From JBIOJM01 sp044450785 (GTDB lineage Bacteria > Planctomycetota > Planctomycetia > Isosphaerales > Isosphaeraceae): DNA of 64,000 bases. Position 1 is the stretch's first letter; every line of letters begins with the position of its first letter. Position numbers and translations under genes: made by a program. Positions 57,453-64,000 of the stretch are shown piece after piece. Below the pieces are notes generated by a model that had not been told where the DNA came from, ran no database searches, and saw nothing but the letters and a program-made list of their open reading frames with translations. The stretch covers positions 1 to 64,000 of the forward strand of contig JBIOJM010000001.1 of NCBI GenBank assembly GCA_044450785.1. Direction: 5' to 3'.

Positions 57453-59690
57453 TCACGGATCTTTCTGCACAGGGGCCTTTGGGGGCCGAGTCAAACCGGT
57501 CGGTGGGACAGGACGTAGGGCGCGGAGGACCGTCATGAGGTCCTCTCGAACGCCGGGGTCGGTTTCCTCGCGTCTGGTGGTGACGAGCCGGGCCTCCTGG
57601 TCGGCGGTGACGAGTCGTCCGAATTGCCGGATGCTGCGTACGAGCTGGGCGGCAGCCTGCTTTCGCAACACGGGGTCGCGAGAGGGGTCGAGCACAAGGC
57701 CGGCCAGGCTGCGCTGGGCGTCGGGGTCGGGGATGTTGCCCAAGGCCGCGGCTGCGGTCGGTGCGTTCTCGGCCCAGCCGAGCGCAACGGCCAGCGCGGG
57801 CTCAGCAGCGGCCAGGTCAGCCGCCAGCGGGCTCTTGTGCTCTTGTGCGATCTGGGCCAGGAGCACCGTCGCCTCGCGGGCGTAGCTAGTGCGTTCTGCC
57901 TCGCTGAGAGCGGCCGGGCGGACTTTGAGCTGCCGATCGAGTGTGCCAGCATCAACTGGTTGAACCAGGAACTTGATGCCGGGATAGTCCTGCTCCAGGC
58001 TGGGACGCCTGATCTTCACATCGAGCGGGCCGTAGATGAACACAGGGATCGCGGCAGTGCGGGCGTCGGCCCCGAGGTTGGCCAGGGTGTCGTTGAGTCC
58101 CCAACCTTCTCGGAACAGGTCGTAGCTGATCAAGATCAACTCGACGTCGGCCGATTCGGCCGCAGCGCGGAAGCCCCGGTTGCCGGTCAGCTCGAGCTCG
58201 GAATCATAACCCAGGTTGGTGAGGAAGCCGGCAATCTGGCTTCCCCGGTTGGGGTTACCATCGATCACCACCGCCCGGGGCAGGGCCTGCTTGATCACGA
58301 ACCGGGCCAGGGTGGGGACGACCCGGCTCGAGCCGGGAAAAGGCTGGGTCGGCGCCAGGGCGACGAGCGCTTTGGCGGCGGCGAACTGGGTGCGGCGCCC
58401 GGGGGCATAGAGTGCATCGACCAGCGGGTGAGGTTGTGCCGTGACGGATAGTGCCGTGCGATTGGTTACTCGCGCCAGCGCCATGGCGGCTGAGGCGGCA
58501 AGGTCAGTCTTGCCGTCGGCGATAGCGGTCTTGAGCACCTCACCCAAAATGGACGGCCCACTGGCGGTTGCTGCCGCGAAGGTGGCCTGGTCCTGAGCGG
58601 GGAATGATGTGAAACCCACCCGCTCGACCGCCTTTTCGAGTGCCAGGCTAAGCTGTGCGACCTTTGCTTCACGGTCATTGGGGTCAAGCCGCAGCGCCTC
58701 TTGCGCCAACCGCAGGGCGAAGGTTGCCTCGGCCTGGGTGCGCGGTACCTCTCGCGGTGACGGGGCCTTGCGGTCTTTGTCCCACGCCCAGACGACGACG
58801 GGATCGCCGGGAAACTCGACCTGATGACGGTGATAGCTCCAGGCCGCGGCAGTCAAGACCTGTATCGGAGTGCGCGGCTGCGCGGTGAACAATCGTCCGG
58901 TCAGATGGGCGATCGCCGCTTGGGCAGCGGCGTGCACGGCTGGCGGTGTGCTGGCGAACGCGGCCAGGAACGTCAGATGCGGGACGGCCTGCTTGTCGCC
59001 GATCATGCCAAGCGCTGTGGCCGCGTCAGCCGCCAGGGCGGGGTCGGGGCTGTCCAGTACAGCGACCAAGGGTGGGACCGCTGAACGATCGAGCCGGCCG
59101 ATGTGATGGATCATGAGTCGCCGATCCTCGGCCGACAGGTCAGGTCGCGACAGTGCGTCCACCAGAAACGGCACGGCGTCTGGCCCTGCTTCCCGGAGGT
59201 GCCGGACGGCATAATCCTGCTCTTCTGGGGTTCCGGTGAGCTCGGTGATGAACCGCGCGATCCGCTCGGGCTGGGTTGCGTACTTCCGCGCGGCCGCGAC
59301 CATCGCTTCGACCAGGGGTTTAGCGAATGAGCGGGTTGCCGCGTCGTCGCTCAGCCGCAGGATCGACCCCAACCCGTATCGGTTGCGGATCGCGATCAAG
59401 GTCGCGTCATCGGGCTGGCTCTTCATGAACTTGTCGAGATACGGGACGGCCTTCTTCGTCTGATCGGTTCGGAGCAGATAGTCGACCGCGTCCCAGAGCT
59501 CGAGCGGGGTCCGCGGCTCCTTGGCGAAAAGCTCGGGACCAGGTACCTGGGCCAATGCCGAAGGCTTCAATCCCGGCACGACCGGCACAATGAGGACGAA
59601 GGTGAAGGTCAGGGCCGCCAGGGCCACGGCCCTGAAATCACGGCCGGCACTGCGGCGCCGAGATCGGGTTCCATCGCCTTTAACTTGCAT
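57453..59690 (-). CDS. HEAT-repeat protein with receiver-like insert
   Basis: A 745-residue protein. The N-terminus has a hydrophobic leader (VALAALTFTFVLIVPVV ... SALA) with a likely signal cleavage near residue 45. HEAT-like repeats fill about 130-270 (VRHLREAGPDAVPFLVDAL, SAVPPLVAVLDSPDPALA) and recur near the end. Residues about 471-590 look like a CheY-type fold: RAVVIDGNPNRGSQIAGFL, then DVELILISYDLFREGW and IPVFIYGPLDVK, ending FLVQPVDAGTLDRQL. The usual phosphoacceptor region is altered and the conserved Lys is Gln, so phosphorylation is doubtful. Function unknown. It is directly upstream of a sigma-54 activator that lacks a receiver. Confidence 0.7.
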   Translation of the reverse strand: MQVKGDGTRSRRRSAGRDFRAVALAALTFTFVLIVPVVPGLKPSALAQVPGPELFAKEPRTPLELWDAVDYLLRTDQTKKAVPYLDKFMKSQPDDATLIAIRNRYGLGSILRLSDDAATRSFAKPLVEAMVAAARKYATQPERIARFITELTGTPEEQDYAVRHLREAGPDAVPFLVDALSRPDLSAEDRRLMIHHIGRLDRSAVPPLVAVLDSPDPALAADAATALGMIGDKQAVPHLTFLAAFASTPPAVHAAAQAAIAHLTGRLFTAQPRTPIQVLTAAAWSYHRHQVEFPGDPVVVWAWDKDRKAPSPREVPRTQAEATFALRLAQEALRLDPNDREAKVAQLSLALEKAVERVGFTSFPAQDQATFAAATASGPSILGEVLKTAIADGKTDLAASAAMALARVTNRTALSVTAQPHPLVDALYAPGRRTQFAAAKALVALAPTQPFPGSSRVVPTLARFVIKQALPRAVVIDGNPNRGSQIAGFLTNLGYDSELELTGNRGFRAAAESADVELILISYDLFREGWGLNDTLANLGADARTAAIPVFIYGPLDVKIRRPSLEQDYPGIKFLVQPVDAGTLDRQLKVRPAALSEAERTSYAREATVLLAQIAQEHKSPLAADLAAAEPALAVALGWAENAPTAAAALGNIPDPDAQRSLAGLVLDPSRDPVLRKQAAAQLVRSIRQFGRLVTADQEARLVTTRREETDPGVREDLMTVLRALRPVPPTGLTRPPKAPVQKDP

Positions 59691-59721
59691 GGGTCACGTC
59701 CGATTAGCTTGGGGCCTGTGT

Positions 59722-59738
59722 GGCCGGCTTTGCCGGCC
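59722..59738. repeat. Short palindrome GGCCGGC-TTT-GCCGGCC
   Basis: A perfect 7-bp stem with a 3-base loop. A second, 8-bp one (GGGCCGGC-CAT-GCCGGCCC) lies at 59788-59806, ten bases beyond the lysA stop. Neither is followed by a T-run on either strand. They are related sequences in the same intergenic gap. Confidence 0.6.
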
Positions 59739-59815
59739 GGAACGGATCGAGGGATGTACCGGCTGGTTTCCAACACGATCGCACTTTGGGCCGGCCATGC
59801 CGGCCCTACTGATGA

Positions 59816-61099
59816 TCACAACCCCACTTCCTGCCGGACAAGATCCTCGTAGGTTTCACGGCGGCGGACCAGGTGGGTGTGGGAACCGTCGACGAGGACC
59901 TCGGGGGCTCGGGGACGGGTGTTGTAGTTGGAAGCCATGACCATGCCGTAGGCGCCGGCGGAGAAGATGGCGATCAGCGCGCCGCGGTCAAGTCGGGGCA
60001 GGAGGCGGTCCTTGGCCAGAAAGTCACCGCTCTCGCACACCGGCCCCACGACGTCCCAGGGCTCCGTCCCGGCGACAGCGGTCTCGGCGTCGTCCGGCGC
60101 CGGCGGTAACCCGGCCGGCGCAGCCACCGGCCAGATCCGATGGAACGACTCGTACAGCGCGGGGCGAATCAGATCATTCATGGCGGCATCCTGGATCAGG
60201 AACCGCTTCTCCCCCGACTGCTTGGTATATACCACACGGCTGACCAGGATGCCTGCGTTCCCGACGATCACTCGCCCGGGCTCGATCGCCAATCGGCAGT
60301 TCGTGGCCTTGATCCCCGGCACGATGACGCGCGCGAAGTCATCAACCGGCCTGGCTTCGCCCCCTTTATAGTTGATGCCGTAACCCCCCCCCATGTTGTA
60401 CCAAGCGATCGGGTGACCCAGCCGGCGCAACCGGTCGATCAGCTCGACTCCCTTGGCGACCGCGCCCGCATAGGGCTCGGTCGTCGTGATTTGCGATCCG
60501 ATGTGCATGTGCATGCCGATCATTCGGATTGAAGAAATCGTGACGGCCGCCTTGGCAACTCGCTCGGTGCGCGCGATGTCCATGCCGAACTTCGACTCTT
60601 TCTTGCCGGTCGAGATGTAGCGGTGTGTCTTGGGGTCGACGTCTGGATTGACCCGCAGCGCGATCGGCGCGATCTTACCGATCGAAGCAGCCACGCGGGC
60701 GATGGCCTCGAGCTCGGCTTCGCTCTCGACATTGAACATCAAGACACCTGCCTCGAGCCCTGCGCGGATCTCTGGATCAGTCTTGCCCACGCCGGCGAAC
60801 ACGGTCTTCTCCGGACTGCCTCCCGCCAGTTGTACCCGGTAGAGCTCACCCGAGGAGACCACGTCGAACCCACCGCCCCGCTCGGCCATCATCTTGAGGA
60901 TCCCGAGGTTCGAGTTGGCCTTGACCGAGTAGCAGATCAAGGGGTCGACCTCGGCGAACGCGGTTTTCAAGGCGTCCAGCGCGCCCAGGATGGCATTCTG
61001 GCTATAGACGTACAGCGGCGTGCCGAACTTGTCGGCCAGCTCGGCCACCGGTGTACTCTCGCAATACAGTTGTCCGTCGCGGTAGTGGAAGGGTTCCAT
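59816..61099 (-). CDS. lysA: Diaminopimelate decarboxylase
   Basis: A 427-residue PLP enzyme of the Orn/Lys/Arg decarboxylase fold III. The PLP lysine is in LICYSVKANSNLGIL. Further motifs are MIGMHMHIGSQI, NMGGGYGINYKGG, IEPGRVIVGNAG, the active-site Cys in GPVCESGDFLAKD, and GAYGMVMASNYNTRPRAPEV. It makes lysine from meso-diaminopimelate. ATG 61099 (MEPFHYRDG) is chosen because the family starts just here; the frame also has an ATG at 61147. It lies 143 bases after the argH stop on the same strand. Confidence 0.95.
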   Translation of the reverse strand: MEPFHYRDGQLYCESTPVAELADKFGTPLYVYSQNAILGALDALKTAFAEVDPLICYSVKANSNLGILKMMAERGGGFDVVSSGELYRVQLAGGSPEKTVFAGVGKTDPEIRAGLEAGVLMFNVESEAELEAIARVAASIGKIAPIALRVNPDVDPKTHRYISTGKKESKFGMDIARTERVAKAAVTISSIRMIGMHMHIGSQITTTEPYAGAVAKGVELIDRLRRLGHPIAWYNMGGGYGINYKGGEARPVDDFARVIVPGIKATNCRLAIEPGRVIVGNAGILVSRVVYTKQSGEKRFLIQDAAMNDLIRPALYESFHRIWPVAAPAGLPPAPDDAETAVAGTEPWDVVGPVCESGDFLAKDRLLPRLDRGALIAIFSAGAYGMVMASNYNTRPRAPEVLVDGSHTHLVRRRETYEDLVRQEVGL

Positions 61100-61242
61100 G
61101 GGTCTACTCGTGGCTTGTTGCAGGGTCGGTTCTACCGGCTGGAACACATCGTCTCTTGTCAGATTACATCGTCGTTTGTCGGTACTTTCGGTCGATCAAA
61201 TCGGTCTCACGTTCCGGTGTAAGCCTTCAAGCAGTGAACTCG

Positions 61243-62646
61243 TTATGCATGCTCTGTCTCCACTTTTACTTGTAAACGACTCCTCCACAGGTTCAACTGC
61301 TTCTCCACCTCCGCCGGGGCGGTCGAGCCGTACGACCGAAACGCCTTGATGGCATTTTCGACGCCGAGCACATTGCGAACCGCGGCACCGAGCTGGGGAT
61401 GGGCTTCGGCCAGCTCGGCGTCGGAGAGGTCGGCCAGGCATTTCAGGCCACGGTGCTCACACAGGCCCACCAGCCGGCCGATGACTTCGTGCGCGGTACG
61501 CTGGGGTACTTTGTGCTGGATCAAGAATTCCATCAGGGTGGTGGCATCGAGGAACCCCTCGTCGAGCCTTTCCGCGATCCGATCGGTGCGGAGGGTCGCC
61601 CCCTCGACAACCATGGCCGCCACCTCGAGGCATGCCTCGACCGTGTCGAAGGCGTCGAAGAGCGGCTCCTTGTCCTCCTGCAAGTCCCGGTTGTAAGCCA
61701 ACGGGAGCCCTTTGACCAGCACCAACAGCGTCGTCAGGTCGCCGACAACGCGGGCAGCCCGGCCGCGGATCAGCTCAAGAACGTCCGGGTTCTTTTTCTG
61801 AGGCATGATGCTACTGCCGGTGCAAATCGCATCGGGCAACGTCAGGAAGCCAAATTCCTGAGTGTTCCAGAGGATCCAATCTTCGGCCCAGCCGGAGAGG
61901 TGCTCGGCGATCAGGGTGAGGACGAAGACAGTTTCGAGGACGAAGTCGCGGTCGCTGGAGATATCCAGGCTGTTGGCGGCGACCCCCTCGAAGCCGAGCT
62001 CCCGCGCCACGAAGTCACGGTCGATCGGCAGGCTGGTGCCAGCCAAGGCGGCGGCGCCCAAGGGTAAACTGTTCAGCCGCTTACGGCAATCGCCGAGCCG
62101 TGAACGGTCGCGATCAAGCTTCTCGACGTAGGCGAGGAAGTAGTGGGGGGCCAGGACTGGCTGGGCCCGCTGCATGTGTGTATAGCCTGGCAGGATGACC
62201 GCACGGTGCTGCTCGGCGGTCGTCACCAACGCGCGCTGGAGGCCGATGAGACTCGAATCAATCCGGTCCAGTGCCTCGCGAGTCCAGAGCTTGATGTCGG
62301 TGGCGACCTGGTCGTTACGGCTCCGGGCGGTATGCAACTTGCGGGCGACGTCGCCTAGTTTTTCGACCAGGGCCGCCTCGATGTGCATGTGAATATCTTC
62401 GCGCTCCACAACGAACGGAAAATGGCCACTCTCGATTTCAGCCTCGATCTCGGACAACGTTCGCACAATTTGCTGGCACTCGTCAGCGGTCAACAATCCA
62501 ATCCGCGCAAGCATGCGTACATGGGCGGATGAACCCTGAATGTCTTGCTTGAAGAGCCGATGATCGAAGGAGATCGATTCGGTGAACTCTTCGATGCGGC
62601 GGTCAGTTTTGCCGCCAAAACGGCCACTCCAGGGCTTACTGGCCAC
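61243..62646 (-). CDS. argH: Argininosuccinate lyase
   Basis: A 467-residue protein. KPWSGRFGGKTDRRIEEFT at the start, then HTARSRNDQVATDIKLW, the fumarase-superfamily signature GSSIMPQKKNPDVLEL, and LPLAYNRDLQEDKEPLFDAF. It splits argininosuccinate into arginine and fumarate, the last step of arginine synthesis. Length is normal. The same-strand neighbour lysA is downstream. carB, which supplies carbamoyl phosphate to this pathway, is elsewhere in the window. Confidence 0.97.
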   Translation of the reverse strand: MASKPWSGRFGGKTDRRIEEFTESISFDHRLFKQDIQGSSAHVRMLARIGLLTADECQQIVRTLSEIEAEIESGHFPFVVEREDIHMHIEAALVEKLGDVARKLHTARSRNDQVATDIKLWTREALDRIDSSLIGLQRALVTTAEQHRAVILPGYTHMQRAQPVLAPHYFLAYVEKLDRDRSRLGDCRKRLNSLPLGAAALAGTSLPIDRDFVARELGFEGVAANSLDISSDRDFVLETVFVLTLIAEHLSGWAEDWILWNTQEFGFLTLPDAICTGSSIMPQKKNPDVLELIRGRAARVVGDLTTLLVLVKGLPLAYNRDLQEDKEPLFDAFDTVEACLEVAAMVVEGATLRTDRIAERLDEGFLDATTLMEFLIQHKVPQRTAHEVIGRLVGLCEHRGLKCLADLSDAELAEAHPQLGAAVRNVLGVENAIKAFRSYGSTAPAEVEKQLNLWRSRLQVKVETEHA

Positions 62647-62905
62647 GCGGGGCGCTCCCGAGTCGCGAGATGGTCCATGCGTAGGCTTTTGGCATGATAT
62701 GACTCAGTCTAGGCACGGAGCGTGGGTTCTGTCAATTCAGGGCGGAGCGGGCTGGCTGGACCGAGGTTGTTCGGACGGGGCGTACTGGTAAAGTTGGAAT
62801 CTGGACTCTGGACTATTCCAGGCTGCGGTGGGTTCGCCAGCCAGGTTCGGGGCTGATTTGATGGATTTCGCCGCTGCTGTCTGATTGATGAGGAGGGAGG
62901 AGATC

Positions 62906-63397
62906 ATGCCGGAGTCGGTCCAGGCGTACCAAGACGGTGAGATCAACGGGGTGGTCATGCGACCACTCAAGTTTTACAACGATGCGCGGGGCTGGCTGGT
63001 GGAGCTGTTCCGGCAGGATGAAGTGGTTCAGGAATGGTGGCCGGTGATGACCTACGTTTCTCAAACTTTACCTGGGGTAACCCGCGGGCCACATGAGCAT
63101 GTGGACCAGACCGACGGCTTTGCGTTCATCGGCCCATCGGACTTCAAGCTTGTCCTGTGGGACATACGAGCCGGCAGTGCCACGCGCGGCCGGCGCATGG
63201 TCGTGTTGGTCGGCGCGTCGAACCCGGTCGCCGTTTGGATCCCACCGGGGGTCGTCCATGCGTATCGCAACATGGGGGGCGTTCCGGGATTGGTCTTCAA
63301 CGCCCCCAATCGGCTCTTTGCCGGTTGGGGCAAGAAAGAGCCAGTGGATGAGATCCGCCACGAGGATGCCGATCCAGGCCGGTTCCCGATGGATTGA
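62906..63397 (+). CDS. dTDP-4-dehydrorhamnose 3,5-epimerase-like cupin
   Basis: A 163-residue protein with an RmlC-type cupin fold. Segments are RPLKFYNDARGWLVELFRQD, TYVSQTLPGVTRGPHEH, VWIPPGVVHAYRNMG and FNAPNRLFAGWG. The His in RGPHEH and the other in VVHAYRNM match the RmlC active-site region. Such proteins act on dTDP-sugars for cell-surface polysaccharides; true RmlC activity is not assured. The ATG at 62906 has GGAGGGAGGAG just upstream. The three-residue-longer and seven-residue-longer starts lie within this ribosome-binding site. Confidence 0.85.
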   Translation: MPESVQAYQDGEINGVVMRPLKFYNDARGWLVELFRQDEVVQEWWPVMTYVSQTLPGVTRGPHEHVDQTDGFAFIGPSDFKLVLWDIRAGSATRGRRMVVLVGASNPVAVWIPPGVVHAYRNMGGVPGLVFNAPNRLFAGWGKKEPVDEIRHEDADPGRFPMD

Positions 63398-63549
63398 GGA
63401 TTCTCTCGGCTTGCCATTGGGCGGTGGGCTGGCTCCGCCGCGCCTCACAATGGCCGGCCGAGTAAAGTGGAACGAGTGTATTCCACGGCAACACGGTCAT
63501 GCAACGAGATTCCAGCGATTGCCGGGATGTCGTCTGATCGAGTGTTGGC

Positions 63550-64000
63550 TTACGGATGCACGGTGGCGGTCACAGCGGTGCGGCGCGGAGGAGGAATCGG
63601 AGTGGAAGCAGGAAGGGCTGCGGCAGGGCCAGGCGCAGGCGCGGGTGGCGCGGTCGTGCCGGGGACGTCAGCGCGTTCGACCTGGTTGAGCATACCATTA
63701 ATCAGTGCAGGCGTGCCCAAGGCTAGCAGGAGGTCGGCCTGCGCCTGGGTGGCCTGCCAGACAGCATCGAGTCGGGCGTTCTCCAGTTGGATGAGCCGCT
63801 GCCGGGCCTGCATCAATTTGGTCAGGTCGGTCTGGTTTGCGTTAAACAGCCGTTCCAGGAGGCCAACCTCGGTGCTCAACTCCTTGGCCAGCCCGCCCGA
63901 CTCGTTTACAAGCTCGGTTGCACCGTTCCACTTGGCAACGGCTGCGCGGACCTGGGCAGTCGCGCGCTGCTGGGCTTGTTCGAAGGCCACGACCGCCCGC
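63550..64000 (-). CDS. TolC-family outer-membrane efflux protein, C-terminal part
   Basis: The window ends inside the gene. The visible 150 residues are long helices: FEQAQQRATAQVRAAVAKW, then LFNANQTDLTKLMQARQRLIQ and DAVWQATQAQADLLLALGTP, and a Pro/Ala-rich tail. The LxxARQRLIQ ... ADLLLALG pattern is the last helix pair of TolC/OEP proteins. The remaining gene lies to the right of the window. Confidence 0.75.
   Translation of the reverse strand, partial: RAVVAFEQAQQRATAQVRAAVAKWNGATELVNESGGLAKELSTEVGLLERLFNANQTDLTKLMQARQRLIQLENARLDAVWQATQAQADLLLALGTPALINGMLNQVERADVPGTTAPPAPAPGPAAALPASTPIPPPRRTAVTATVHP

Noticed and set aside
59788..59806. Hairpin just after lysA as a terminator
   Set aside because: The stem is good but no T-run follows on the lysA strand, so Rho-independent termination is not supported.

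Overview
The window looks like chromosomal DNA from a planctomycete, most likely of the Isosphaeraceae/Gemmataceae type. It is GC-rich and carries several hallmarks of that phylum: a DUF1501/DUF1800 pair, a PVC-type haem-binding CxxCH protein, an ECF sigma factor with a very long membrane-anchored C-terminal extension, leucine-rich-repeat and HEAT-repeat exported proteins, and a dockerin-bearing subtilase remnant. This assignment is inferred from gene content; no rRNA was seen.

Layout. (1) 1-8.6 kb is a defence island in decay. It holds the tail of an AAA ATPase and its frameshifted TOPRIM-like partner, a complete nuclease-like gene with an RNQIVH (HEPN-type) motif, the tail of an AlbA/HATPase-type regulator, and the 3' part of a type 3 BREX locus: a helicase with an in-frame amber codon, an intact pglZ, and a partner broken by a deletion/frameshift. 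The BREX methylase and BrxC ATPase are not present. (2) 8.6-13.2 kb has an MFS transporter, a secreted LRR protein with a Lys/Glu-rich repeat, and an ArnT-like glycosyltransferase. (3) 13.25-18.6 kb looks like the replication origin: a cluster of DnaA-box-like sites upstream of dnaN, then dciA and gyrB, with genes to the left pointing away. (4) 18.8-23 kb has a SWIM-SNF2 helicase and an antitoxin-like gene with a truncated PIN toxin. (5) 23-28.6 kb is an ECF sigma factor-DUF1800-DUF1501 operon on the minus strand. (6) 28.6-34 kb has two inverted-repeat elements, gene debris, hemA with hemX/ccsA, a GT87 glycosyltransferase and a broken subtilase. (7) 34.4-48.8 kb has an S10 peptidase, DUF4058, carB overlapping a UDP-glucose dehydrogenase, a TPR membrane protein, a 1606-residue metallohydrolase-cytochrome fusion, a phasin and an AhpD-like protein. 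(8) 48.9-52.3 kb is a second accessory patch: zeta-toxin module, queE, a transposase fragment and a phospholipase-D (DrmC-like) fragment. (9) 52.3-64 kb has an M28 peptidase, an alpha/beta hydrolase, a three-gene unit (HEAT protein with a receiver-like insert, receiverless sigma-54 activator, DNA methyltransferase), lysA, argH, an RmlC-like epimerase and the C-terminus of a TolC-family protein.

The two most unusual items are the BREX type 3 remnant, whose helicase reads through a single in-frame TAG into a C-terminal tail that overlaps pglZ, and the 55.2-59.7 kb operon. In that operon a degenerate receiver-like domain sits inside an apparently exported HEAT protein, next to a sigma-54 activator that has no receiver of its own. 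No tRNA, rRNA or CRISPR array was recognised.
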